From: Acidihalobacter_A sp037381185
Lineage (GTDB): Bacteria; Pseudomonadota; Gammaproteobacteria; DSM-5130; Acidihalobacteraceae
Assembly (NCBI RefSeq): GCF_037381185.1
Contig: NZ_JARRQY010000031.1
Location: 1 to 64,000 of the forward strand
Length of the DNA stretch: 64,000 nucleotides
Reading direction: 5' to 3'
Shown here piece after piece: positions 53,089 through 61,696 of the stretch. Below the pieces are notes generated by a model. That model was not told where the DNA came from, searched no databases, and saw only the letters and a list, made by a program, of their open reading frames with translations. Position numbers and translations under genes: made by a program. Position 1 is the stretch's first letter. Each line of letters starts with the position of its first letter.

Positions 53089-53724
53089 TCAGCTGCCGGG
53101 GCAGAGAAAGCGGATATCGCCGTGCCGGAAGGCCTGTTCGGCGTCGGGACGGCTCGCTTCATAGCTTTCGATGTCGAGTTCGCGGCCGGTCAGGCCGGCG
53201 TCCGCCGGCAACGGCTCCACGCGCTCGTCGAAAGCGATGCCGAACGCTTCCAGGCAGTCCAGCGCCCGGCGTATGGCCGGTTCGATCTGCGCCTTGACCG
53301 CCGGGCGCAGGCTGCCGCCGTAGTCCTCAAGCTCGACCGGCTGCACGCCGATCAGCGTCAGGTGAGGGGGCAATCGCCCGGTGAGTTCGGCGACGCTGAG
53401 CACTTCCTCGAAACCGGCCTGGTGCAGGCTCATCTTCTTCGCCCCCATGAAGCGCGGCACGTCCGCGTCGCGAATCACCTTCAGCGTGCCGCCCGGCAGG
53501 CCGTAGTCGATGGCGTCGAAGACGATCATCAGGTCGGCGTCCTGCACGTGTTCGAGCAGGTAGAGTCCCTGCGTGCCGCCGTCGAGCAGGCGCACGTTGG
53601 CGGGAAAGCGGTAGTGCCGGTGGAGGTGTTCGACGGTGCGTACGCCGAAGCCCTCGTCGGCCCACAGTACGTTGCCGATGCCCAGCAGCAGCACGCGCAG
53701 CGGTTCGTGGTCGGTGACGTCCAT
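53089..53724 (-). CDS. hupD: Hydrogenase maturation protease HupD
   Basis: This 211-residue endopeptidase matures HupL. It shows VLLLGIGNVLWADEGFGVR (Ni-sensing Glu), LMIVFDAIDYGLPGGTL and MSLHQAGFEEVL (conserved His). The C-terminal about 30 residues (SYEASRPDAEQAFRHGDIRF) extend beyond HyaD length, as usual for HupD/HoxM. The start at 53724 is set by family alignment and follows hupC by 19 bp. Confidence 0.93.
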   Translation of the reverse strand: MDVTDHEPLRVLLLGIGNVLWADEGFGVRTVEHLHRHYRFPANVRLLDGGTQGLYLLEHVQDADLMIVFDAIDYGLPGGTLKVIRDADVPRFMGAKKMSLHQAGFEEVLSVAELTGRLPPHLTLIGVQPVELEDYGGSLRPAVKAQIEPAIRRALDCLEAFGIAFDERVEPLPADAGLTGRELDIESYEASRPDAEQAFRHGDIRFLCPGS

Positions 53725-53743
53725 GTTGCGTCTCCCTGCGGGC

Positions 53744-54433
53744 TCAGCCCGCACGCTTGTCCTTGAACAGGCGCCAGCCGTTGATCATGGTACTGACCAT
53801 GGTCTGGCGCGAGACGACGTCTTCGCGAACGGCGACGTAGATGTGCACGATTACGAAGCAGACGATGAACCACATGCCGAGGTGATGCCATGTGTGCACG
53901 GTCTGCGGATTGCCGCCGAACAGCGGTACGACCCAGCCGAATATCGCCTCGGCCCAGCTGTTCTTGCCCAGCCCCTCGGCGTACAGCGCGAAGCCGGTGC
54001 AGATCATGAACAGGCTGCCGAGCACGAACATGAGGAACATGAACAGCTGGGCGAGCGGGTTGTGGCCGACGAAGGTGCGCGGTTCCTTCTCCAGGAACAG
54101 ATACCAGCGCAGCTCGAAGAACAGGCCGCCCCACCACTTGCGGCTGAACAGCGGCGGCGCGAACAGTTCGCGTGCGTAGTGATTTCCGACGATGGCCCAG
54201 TAGATGCGGCCGAGGAAGCCGACGGTGAAGATATAGGCGGCGGTGAAGTGGATGAAACGGATATCGCCCATCAGAAAGTGCTGGCTGGCCTCGCCGGACA
54301 GCGAGGGCGGCGGGCTGCCGATCAGGTAGCCGGTGATCGCCAGCACGGTGATCGCGCCGGCGTTGATCCAGTGCCACAGCCGCAGCGGCGCCTGGTAGAC
54401 GTAGACCGGCTTCTGGGTTGCGGATTCGCTCAT
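53744..54433 (-). CDS. hupC: Hydrogenase cytochrome b subunit HupC
   Basis: This 229-residue b-type cytochrome anchors HupSL and passes electrons to the quinone pool. It has four membrane helices with heme-ligating histidines (RLWHWINAGAITVLAITGYLI, IHFTAAYIFTVGF, WHHLGMWFIVCFVIVHIYVA). The short cytoplasmic tail is basic. It lies 56 bp after hupL, the classical hupSLC order. Confidence 0.95.
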   Translation of the reverse strand: MSESATQKPVYVYQAPLRLWHWINAGAITVLAITGYLIGSPPPSLSGEASQHFLMGDIRFIHFTAAYIFTVGFLGRIYWAIVGNHYARELFAPPLFSRKWWGGLFFELRWYLFLEKEPRTFVGHNPLAQLFMFLMFVLGSLFMICTGFALYAEGLGKNSWAEAIFGWVVPLFGGNPQTVHTWHHLGMWFIVCFVIVHIYVAVREDVVSRQTMVSTMINGWRLFKDKRAG

Positions 54434-54489
54434 GTGATGTCTCTCCTCCTGCCCGGAGCGCGGCGCGCCCCGGGCCTGCCTCGTGGGTA

Positions 54490-56286
54490 TCAGCGCACCT
54501 TGACCTGCGTGAGTTCCTCGCCTTCGGGCGACATTACGTGGGTCGAGCAGGCCAGACAGGGGTCGAAGCTGTGCAGCGTGCGCAGGATTTCGACCGGCTG
54601 CTCGGGGTTGGCCATCGGCGTGTTCATGAGCGATGCCTCGAAGGCGCCGATGTTGCCCTGGACGTCCCGTGGAGAGCCGTTCCAGGTCGTCGGCACGACC
54701 GCCTGGTAGCTGTCGATCTTGGTGTCGCGGATCTTGATCCAGTGGCCCAGCGCGCCGCGCGGCGCTTCGGAGAAGCCGACGCCCTTGGCTTCCTTGGGCC
54801 AGCTGGACGGATCCCAGTACTCGACGTTGGCGGTGGCGGAGTCGCCGGCCTTGAGGTTGGCTACCAGCTTGTCCTGGAAGTAGCGCATCTTCTGCGCCGC
54901 CCAGGAGGCTTCGATGGCGCGCGCTGCCGTGCGCCCGAGGGTGGAGAACAGCGCCTGGAAGGGCAGCCCGGTGTCGCTGAGGAACTTGTCCACCGGTTCC
55001 TTGAATTCGGGCATGTTCTTGGCGTAGCCGATCACGTGGCGCGCCAGAGGGCCGACTTCCATGGCATGGCCCTTCCAGCGCGGCGCTTTGATCCAGGAGT
55101 ACTTGGCACCTTCGTCGATCTGCTGGATGTTGGTGCGTGTGCCTTTGGTGTTGGGGCCGAGCACGTAGTCGGGGTCGGTGATGCCGTCCCAGGGATGCAG
55201 GCCCTCGTTGGGCTGCGGATACTTGTACCAGGAGTGATCGACGAATTCCTGGATCTGGTTCGGGTCGCGCAGGTCGACGTCGTAAACGCGCTTGAGGTCG
55301 CCGTTGATGATCGCGCCGTGGGGCATCATCAGGTTGTCCGGCGAATAGTCGTTGGCGTTGTCCGGAATGTCGCCGTAGGCGAGCACGCTCTGGCCCGAGA
55401 GGCCGCCGCCGTACAGCCAGTCCTTGTAGTACAGGGCCACGGCGCGGATGTCGGGCAGGTAGACCTGATCGATGAAGTCGATGCTGCGGTTGATGATGTC
55501 GGAGACCTGGTTCAGGCGCACCATGTTGACCGGCGCGCCGGCGGCCATGGTTTGGTCCATGTTGATGGCGCAGGGCACACCGCCGACCAGCCAGTTCGGA
55601 TGCGGGTTCTTGCCGCCGTAAACGGTGTGGATCTTGACGATTTCGCGCTGGAAGTCGAGCGCTTCCAGGTAATGCGTCACCGCCATCAGGTTGCCTTCGG
55701 GCGGCAGCTTGTAGGCGGGGCTGCCCCAGTAGCCCTTGTTGAACAGCCCGAGCTGGCCGCTTTCCACGAAACGCTTGAGACGGTTCTGCACGTCGCGGAA
55801 ATAGCCCGGCGAGGAGTTGGGCCAGGGCGACAGACTCTGCGCCAGCGCAGAAGTCGCCTTGGGATCGGCCTTGAGCGCGCTGATCACGTCCACCCAGTCC
55901 AGCGCATGCAGGTGGTAGAAGTGCACCAGATGGTCATGCACCTGCAGCATCAGCTGCATGATGTTGCGGATGGAGTTGGCGTTCTCGGGAATCTTGATCT
56001 TGAGTGCGTCCTCCACCGCACGCACCGAGGTGAGCGCGTGCGTGCCGGTGCACACGCCGCATATCCTCTCGGTGAAGGCCCAGGCGTCGCGCGGGTCGCG
56101 GCCGCGCAGGATGACCTCGAGGCCGCGCCACATGGTGCCGGTGGAAACGGCGTTGCGGATGACGTTGTCGTTGTCGACGTTCACCTCGCAGCGCATGTGT
56201 CCTTCGATGCGGGTGACCGGGTCGACGACGACGCGGCGCCCGCCGTCGTTCAGGGTGTAGCCGTTGGGAGTCTTGGTGACGCTCAT
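54490..56286 (-). CDS. hupL: Group 1d [NiFe]-hydrogenase large subunit
   Basis: This 598-residue catalytic subunit has L1 RICGVCTGTHA (about 74-84) and L2 FDPCLACSTH near the C-terminus, followed by a 15-residue cleavable peptide (VMSPEGEELTQVKVR). Both motifs carry all four NiFe cysteines. It pairs with HupS and overlaps it by 4 bp. The length is normal for the HyaB/HoxG class, and no frame defects are seen, unlike hynL. Confidence 0.97.
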   Translation of the reverse strand: MSVTKTPNGYTLNDGGRRVVVDPVTRIEGHMRCEVNVDNDNVIRNAVSTGTMWRGLEVILRGRDPRDAWAFTERICGVCTGTHALTSVRAVEDALKIKIPENANSIRNIMQLMLQVHDHLVHFYHLHALDWVDVISALKADPKATSALAQSLSPWPNSSPGYFRDVQNRLKRFVESGQLGLFNKGYWGSPAYKLPPEGNLMAVTHYLEALDFQREIVKIHTVYGGKNPHPNWLVGGVPCAINMDQTMAAGAPVNMVRLNQVSDIINRSIDFIDQVYLPDIRAVALYYKDWLYGGGLSGQSVLAYGDIPDNANDYSPDNLMMPHGAIINGDLKRVYDVDLRDPNQIQEFVDHSWYKYPQPNEGLHPWDGITDPDYVLGPNTKGTRTNIQQIDEGAKYSWIKAPRWKGHAMEVGPLARHVIGYAKNMPEFKEPVDKFLSDTGLPFQALFSTLGRTAARAIEASWAAQKMRYFQDKLVANLKAGDSATANVEYWDPSSWPKEAKGVGFSEAPRGALGHWIKIRDTKIDSYQAVVPTTWNGSPRDVQGNIGAFEASLMNTPMANPEQPVEILRTLHSFDPCLACSTHVMSPEGEELTQVKVR

Positions 56287-57389
56287 TCGCTCTTATCTCC
56301 GTGCTGTTCTTCCTGCTTCTTCGCGGCGGAATTGCGGCGCGCGCGGACTACGGCGGTGACCGCGGCGTGCGCTGCTGCAGCCGCGCCGACGGTGCCCGCG
56401 GCCACGCCGCCGATCTGATCGGCGTTGGCCTCGATGCCGAAGCCGTTGACGTTGGTCAGGCGGTCGTAGAACGAACCCTTGTCCCAGAAACCGTCTTCGG
56501 AGCAGCCGATGCAGCCGTGGCCGGACTGGATGGGGAAGGAGGTGTCGCCGTTCCAGCGTACGGTGGAGCAGGCGTTGTACGTGGTCGGGCCCTTGCAGCC
56601 CATCTTGTAGAGGCAGTAGCCCTCGCGCGCGGCCTGGTCGTCCCAGGATTCGACGAATTCGCCGGCGTCGAAGTGCGGGCGGCGGTAGCATTTGTCGTGG
56701 ATGCGCTGGCCGTAGAACATCTTCGGCCGGCCCTGGCGGTCGAGTTCGGGCGGGTGGCCGAAGGTGAGCATGTAGGTGATGACGCCGGTCATGACCTCGG
56801 CGATGGGCGGGCAGCCCGGCACCTTGATCACCGGCTTGTCGGTGATCACCTTGTGCACGGGAGTGGCTCGGGTCGGATTGGGACGCGCGGCCTGCACGCA
56901 GCCCCAGGAGGCGCAGGCGCCCCAGGCGATGATGTGCTTGGCGTGCTGGGCGGCGTAGCGCAACTTGTCGACGAAAGGCTGTCCGCCGATGATGCAGTAC
57001 ATGCCGTCCTCGTTGAGCGGCGGGTTGCCTTCCACCGCGAGGATGTAGTTGCCCTTGTACTTGTCGATGGTCTCCTGCAGGCAGGCTTCGGCCTGGTGAC
57101 CGGCGGCGGCCATCAGCGTGTCGTCGTAGTCCAGCGAGATCATCGACAGGATGACGTCCTTGGCCAGCGGGTGCCCCGAACGGATGAACGACTCGGAGCA
57201 GCAGGTGCATTCCAGGCCGTGCAGCCAGAGTACGGGCGTGCGTGGCTTGTTTTCCATGGCCCAGGCGATCTTGGGCACGAAGGCGGGGCTGAGCCCCAGC
57301 GAGGTGGCGGTCAGGCTGCAGAACTTCAGGAAACTGCGGCGGCTGATGCCCTGGCGACGCATCACGTCGTAAAAGGTTTCGATTGCCAT
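56283..57389 (-). CDS. hupS: O2-tolerant [NiFe]-hydrogenase small subunit
   Basis: This 368-residue subunit has a Tat signal (SRRSFLKFC, 16-24; cleavage near AWA, residue 44). The proximal-cluster motif is ECTCCSES (Cys61, 63 and 64) and a further Cys lies in GACASWGCVQ (Cys159 and 164). Subtracting the signal gives mature Cys17/19/20/115/120, the full set for the 4Fe-3S cluster of O2-tolerant enzymes. The medial and distal motifs and a C-terminal anchor helix are present. The start at 57389 follows GGGAGGAG. Confidence 0.97.
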   Translation of the reverse strand: MAIETFYDVMRRQGISRRSFLKFCSLTATSLGLSPAFVPKIAWAMENKPRTPVLWLHGLECTCCSESFIRSGHPLAKDVILSMISLDYDDTLMAAAGHQAEACLQETIDKYKGNYILAVEGNPPLNEDGMYCIIGGQPFVDKLRYAAQHAKHIIAWGACASWGCVQAARPNPTRATPVHKVITDKPVIKVPGCPPIAEVMTGVITYMLTFGHPPELDRQGRPKMFYGQRIHDKCYRRPHFDAGEFVESWDDQAAREGYCLYKMGCKGPTTYNACSTVRWNGDTSFPIQSGHGCIGCSEDGFWDKGSFYDRLTNVNGFGIEANADQIGGVAAGTVGAAAAAHAAVTAVVRARRNSAAKKQEEQHGDKSE

Positions 57390-57489
57390 GCACTCCTCCC
57401 TCGGCGCCGCCCATGGCAGATGGGCGTGGGCGTATGTGGCTTGTTGGTACAGGCGCGGCCCGGGGCCGACGTCCTTGGGGGAGGGCAAG

Positions 57490-57505
57490 AGCAGAAATCA
57501 GGCCA
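57490..57505 (-). promoter_or_regulatory. Candidate sigma54 promoter of the hup operon
   Basis: TGGCCTGATTTCTGCT on the minus strand keeps the essential -24 GG and -12 GC with correct spacing relative to TGGCACG-N4-TTGCW. It lies about 100 bp upstream of hupS in the 247-bp gap after hoxC. The encoded HoxA is a sigma54 activator. No activator site was identified. Confidence 0.5.
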
Positions 57506-57636
57506 GGATCAGTAATCGTTTTGACATCAAGCGGATAGGCTAGATACCGGTAACTGGCTATTGATCAATATGGAAGATTGATTTCCTATTTTGATGCGAA
57601 TTTGGAAAGTAACTTTTCGTTTTGTGCCGCGACCGT

Positions 57637-59088
57637 TCAGTGTACGGTGCAGACCATGCAGGGGTCGAATGAGCGCACGATGTGCTGCACGGCGATGGGT
57701 TGGTTCGCGCCGTCATCGTCTATGGGGGTGTTTTCCAGTGCCTGTTCGAGCGCGCCGGGCCTGCCGTTCGCGTCACGCGGGGAGAAATTCCAGGTGGTCG
57801 GTGAAATGATCTGGTAGTTGCGAATGCGGCCGTCCTCGATCGTCAGCCAGTGTCCGAGGCTGCCGCGCGCGGCCTCCGTCAAGCCGACGCCCGCACACTC
57901 CGCCAACGACCGGGTGGGGACATGGAAGGGCTCGCCCGGGCGCAGAGCGTCGATCCACGCCACCATGGCCAGCGTGACGCGAGCGGTTTCGAGCAGGCGG
58001 GCGATGACCCGGTTGCGTACGTTGCCGCCGGATTCGGTCACCAGTTCGCGAATCAGCGGCTGGCCGTCCACAACCTGGCGCGCCAGGGCGCCGACCTCGA
58101 CCGTCCCGCCGTGCAGGCGGGGTGCCTTGCACCAGCTGTAGGCATCTTGGCGCTCCGGGTCCGGTTGGGTCAGGCCGCGAGCAGGCGGTTCGGTTTCGCC
58201 GGCCATCCAGCTGTGGCTGACGTCCTCGGTGATGCCGTCGATGTCGAGCCTGCTGTGCCGGCCGTCGTGCCACACGCCGCGTGCGAAATGCGTCGCCCCT
58301 TCCGGGCCGCGATAGCTGCCGTAGCTCATGAAGCGATCGGCTGCGCGGCCCAGCGAGGCCAGCCCGGTGTCGTCGGCGAGTTCGAGAAAACAGGCGAAGT
58401 CGCTGCGGGACGGGGCATGCGTTTCCTGCCAGCGGCGTAGCGCGGCGATGTCGTCCAGGGCTGCGATTTCCTCCAGCGGCGAGCCGAATACGCGCTTCTC
58501 CAGGAAGCGGCGGAAGCTGCCGACGATGTTGCCTAGATGCAGGCGCTCGCGTGGCGTGACGGCGCGGGTGCAGCCGCCGGGCTGGATGGCGAGGCTGTGC
58601 GGCCATTTGCCGGCGAGAAGTCCCATCAGGTGCATGAACTCGGCCCGTGCCTGCAGGAATTCGGCGGCGGCGCTGCCGTGCACCGCGCGAAAGCGCTGTG
58701 CGACCGTTTCGTGCCAGGGGCGCGCGGCATACTCTTCGCGCGCGAAGTCGGGCATGAAGAACAGGTAGAAATGGGTCAGGTGGTCGACCAGATTCTCGTT
58801 GGCGTGGATCAGGTTGATGGCATGCACGCCGTTGGGCGGCGTCTCGGCGCCGTAGGCATCGGCCAGCGCGTGTGCGGCGGCCACCGACTGTGAAATCGAG
58901 CAGACGCCGCATACCCGCGGGGCGTAGACCAGCGCGTCTTCCGGGGCCTTGCCGAGTAGGATCTGTTCGAAGCCGCGGTACAGCGGCGAGTTGACCCAGG
59001 CGCTGGAAACGCGCCCGTCGGCGGTTTCGATCTGTACTTCGAGATCGCCCTCGACCCGGTTGAAGGGCCCCATGACCAGTCGCGACAT
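57637..59088 (-). CDS. hoxC: Regulatory hydrogenase large subunit HoxC/HupV
   Basis: This 483-residue subunit belongs to the H2 sensor. L1 is RVCGVCSISQS, with Gln where catalytic enzymes have His. The protein ends exactly at FDPCMVCTVH, so there is no C-terminal peptide to cleave. Both traits are hallmarks of HupV/HoxC. With HoxB it detects H2 and controls HoxJ. It is 5 bp after hoxB. The hupS promoter lies in the gap that follows. Confidence 0.95.
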   Translation of the reverse strand: MSRLVMGPFNRVEGDLEVQIETADGRVSSAWVNSPLYRGFEQILLGKAPEDALVYAPRVCGVCSISQSVAAAHALADAYGAETPPNGVHAINLIHANENLVDHLTHFYLFFMPDFAREEYAARPWHETVAQRFRAVHGSAAAEFLQARAEFMHLMGLLAGKWPHSLAIQPGGCTRAVTPRERLHLGNIVGSFRRFLEKRVFGSPLEEIAALDDIAALRRWQETHAPSRSDFACFLELADDTGLASLGRAADRFMSYGSYRGPEGATHFARGVWHDGRHSRLDIDGITEDVSHSWMAGETEPPARGLTQPDPERQDAYSWCKAPRLHGGTVEVGALARQVVDGQPLIRELVTESGGNVRNRVIARLLETARVTLAMVAWIDALRPGEPFHVPTRSLAECAGVGLTEAARGSLGHWLTIEDGRIRNYQIISPTTWNFSPRDANGRPGALEQALENTPIDDDGANQPIAVQHIVRSFDPCMVCTVH

Positions 59089-59093
59089 GCCGC

Positions 59094-60095
59094 TCAGCTC
59101 CGCCTGGTCTTGCGGCTCGGGCGGGCGACGATGTGATCGGCGCGGGCGTTTTGTTTGATGCGCGCGGGTGTTGCCGCCTTGGCCAGGGAGCTGAGTGCGA
59201 TGAACCAGGCCTTGGGCATGTCGGTCGGCAGGCCGATCGGGATGCCGGCCACGTTCGGCGTCTCCAGGAAGGGGTGACCGGGTTCCTCGAACTCCGGCGC
59301 GGCGCAGTTGATGCAGGCATAGCCGCCGCGGGTGCAGGAGCCTTCACCGTTCCAGGGGCGGGTGTTGCAGTCGGCGTGCGCCTGAGTGCCGAGGCAGCCG
59401 AGATGTTCCATCATGCAGCCGAGGTCGGAGGGTTGCACGGCGCTGGCCTTGTATTCGTAGAACTCGTTGCGCGGGCAGCCGTGGTGGGCGAGGTGCTCGG
59501 TATACATGCTCGGCCGGGCGAACTGATCCAGATGCTCGGCGGCCAGTTCGTCGCGCGCCAGCAGCTGCAGCGTGTCCAGCACCCAGTCCGGGTGTGTGGG
59601 ACAGCCGGCCACGTTGATCACCGGCAGACCCGCGCCGGAGCGGTAGCCGGTGCCCAGCAGGCCGCCCGGGTAGCGGCCGTCGTACTGCAGGCCACAGGCA
59701 TCGGTCGGATTGGAACCGCCGGCGGTGACGCCGCCGAAGGCCGCGCAGGTGCCCACGGCCACGGTGTGGCGCGCCACTGCGGCCAGTTCCCGCACCCAGT
59801 CGATCATCGCGCGTCCGGTGCCGGCGAGCACGTGAAAGCGTCCGGTGCCGTTGGGGCCGCGCAGCAGGGAGCCCTCGACGCAGAGCGCGTCGAGCCTGCG
59901 CTGTCCGCCAAGTACGGCTTCGATCTGCTGCAGCGCTTCGCCGCCGGTGGCCTGGCTCAGCGAGGGATGCCACAGCAGCTCGATGCCGGCGTCCTCGAGA
60001 CGCTCGGTCAGGCCGGGGTTTTCGGCGCACAGCAGCGACATGGTGCAGCCGCCGCAGCCGCCGGATTGCAGCCAGATCACGGTGAAGTTGGGCAT
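59094..60095 (-). CDS. hoxB: Regulatory hydrogenase small subunit HoxB/HupU
   Basis: This 333-residue iron-sulfur subunit begins MPNFTVIWLQSGGCGGCTMS and has no Tat signal, as expected for a cytoplasmic sensor. It has proximal cysteines CGGC and GTCAAFGG, and medial/distal motifs (HHGCPRNEFYEY, GCMMEHLGC, GGYACINCAAPEF). A C-terminal extension of about 50 residues (ARIKQNARADHIVARPSR) may contact HoxJ. The start at 60095 is 38 bp after hoxJ and fits the family. Confidence 0.95.
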   Translation of the reverse strand: MPNFTVIWLQSGGCGGCTMSLLCAENPGLTERLEDAGIELLWHPSLSQATGGEALQQIEAVLGGQRRLDALCVEGSLLRGPNGTGRFHVLAGTGRAMIDWVRELAAVARHTVAVGTCAAFGGVTAGGSNPTDACGLQYDGRYPGGLLGTGYRSGAGLPVINVAGCPTHPDWVLDTLQLLARDELAAEHLDQFARPSMYTEHLAHHGCPRNEFYEYKASAVQPSDLGCMMEHLGCLGTQAHADCNTRPWNGEGSCTRGGYACINCAAPEFEEPGHPFLETPNVAGIPIGLPTDMPKAWFIALSSLAKAATPARIKQNARADHIVARPSRKTRRS

Positions 60096-60132
60096 GGCCG
60101 GTGTAATTTCCTCTTTAAATGGGCTCGGGCGG

Positions 60133-61452
60133 CTAGGCGCCGTCACCGAGCGGCAGCTCGATGCGGAACAGCGCGCCGCCCAGTGGGCTGTCGCCGACGC
60201 GCAGTGTACCGCGATGCTCGGCGACGATGCCGTAGCTGATCGACAGTCCGAGGCCGGTGCCCTGGCCCACCGGTTTATGGGTGAAAAAGGGATCGAACAC
60301 GCGTTCGCGGTCCTCGGCGGAAACGCCTGGGCCGTTGTCGTGCACCTCGAGCCAGAGCCGTTTGCCGTCCTGTCCGCCGCAGACGCGGATGTGGGGGGCG
60401 CCGAGTTCGGCGGTGGCGTCGACCGCGTTTTGGACGAGGTTCATGACCACCTGATGCATCTGTCCGGCGTGCCCCGTGCTGTGGAAATCGTCCGGCAGCT
60501 CGATCTCCGTGCGGATGTCCTGGCGCGCGCCTTTGAGCACCCAGTGCATCGCGGTCCTGATCACGTGGGCGAAGTCGAAACTCGCGTTCATGGCCTTTTG
60601 TCCGCTTGAGAAGCGGCGCAGATCCTCGACGATGTCGCGGACACGCTCGGAGCCTTCCAGAGTGCCTTCCATGAGTGGCTCCAGATCCTTGAGGACGTTG
60701 TCTATGCGCAGCTGCCGGCGCAGTTCCTCCTGCGCTTCGCCCAGGCCTTCGCCGTGCACCGTGGCGAGGTAGCGGTCGAGCTTGCGCACGTAGCCCTGCA
60801 GGACGTGTACGTTGCCGTAGACGAAGCTGATCGGATTGTTGAGTTCGTGCGCGACGCCGGCGACCAGGCGGCCGAGAGAGGCCATCTTCTCGGCCTGCAC
60901 CAGGCTCTTCTGGGCCTGCTTGAGCTGGTCGTGGGCCTGGTTGAGGGCTTCGTAGGCCTTGCGCAGTTCGCCCACCGGACGGCCGATGAGTACGGCTCCT
61001 ACCGGGCGGCGCCGGTGGTCGAAGCGGGTGCTGCAGTTCAGCGAAAGAGGCACGGCTTCCTCGCGCCCGACCATGCTGACTTCACAGTCGTAGACGGTTT
61101 GTTTGAGGAGAAGCTCTCGAAAAGAGTCGGCCAGTTTTTTGGACGACGGTGCAAACAGTGCGCTGAGCGGCTGGCCTGTCCAATCGGCGGCGGAGCGCCC
61201 GGTGAGAGCCTCCAGCGAACGGTTGACCTGTTGGATGCAGCCTTCGGCGTCGCACACGATCATCACGTCGGTCATGGATGATTGCACGCTGGCGATGAAG
61301 GTCTGGACCTCCTCGAGTTCGGTGTTCTTGCGCTCGAGTTCGACCTGGTGACGGACCAGATTCTCGTAGGTCTCGTCCATCTTGTGGATTACGTCCATCC
61401 ACACGATTTCCGAGGCATCCGGCAGGTTGTCGCTGTCTTCAGGCTGTTTCAC
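60133..61452 (-). CDS. hoxJ: Hydrogen-sensing histidine kinase HoxJ
   Basis: This cytoplasmic kinase of about 439 residues relays the HoxBC signal to HoxA. A coiled coil is followed by a PAS domain (about 60-170, with CDAEGCIQQVNRSLEALTG), a dimerisation domain with H-box (LVAGVAHELNNPISFVYGN) and a HATPase domain (VMNLVQNAVDAT, DNGPGVSAEDRERVFDPFF, GTGLGLSISYGIV). There are no TM segments. The GTG at 61452 is preferred; TTG 61566 (the longest frame) and ATG 61398 are alternatives. The AT-rich stretch 61485-61540 looks like its promoter. Confidence 0.9.
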   Translation of the reverse strand: MKQPEDSDNLPDASEIVWMDVIHKMDETYENLVRHQVELERKNTELEEVQTFIASVQSSMTDVMIVCDAEGCIQQVNRSLEALTGRSAADWTGQPLSALFAPSSKKLADSFRELLLKQTVYDCEVSMVGREEAVPLSLNCSTRFDHRRRPVGAVLIGRPVGELRKAYEALNQAHDQLKQAQKSLVQAEKMASLGRLVAGVAHELNNPISFVYGNVHVLQGYVRKLDRYLATVHGEGLGEAQEELRRQLRIDNVLKDLEPLMEGTLEGSERVRDIVEDLRRFSSGQKAMNASFDFAHVIRTAMHWVLKGARQDIRTEIELPDDFHSTGHAGQMHQVVMNLVQNAVDATAELGAPHIRVCGGQDGKRLWLEVHDNGPGVSAEDRERVFDPFFTHKPVGQGTGLGLSISYGIVAEHRGTLRVGDSPLGGALFRIELPLGDGA

Positions 61453-61696
61453 GGAGACGGGAGTCCGGTTAGGGATAAAATTTATATTCAAAAAATATGG
61501 TATTTGTGTTTGCGTGCGGTCAGAATTTGAAGTATAGGGGAGGTGTAGTCTATTGCTTCCACGCAAGACTTCTTCGGGGCGCCATCATCCGGAGGTCTCT
61601 TGGGGGGTAGCGGCGGCGGGTGGCCTTTGTGCTTCCGGTTCGGATTGAATTAGAGTTAACCGATTCCATTCAAGGCAACGGAGCGGGCGGCTTGCG

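Noticed and set aside
54418..56418. A 666-codon open frame on the plus strand across hupL
   Set aside because: It is antisense to the well-conserved hupL and shows only Arg/Val/Ala-rich GC-driven composition with no domain logic; it is a codon-bias shadow.
61621..61640. Possible sigma54 site before hydB (TGGCCTTTGTGC)
   Set aside because: The GG-to-GC spacing is wrong for a -24/-12 promoter.
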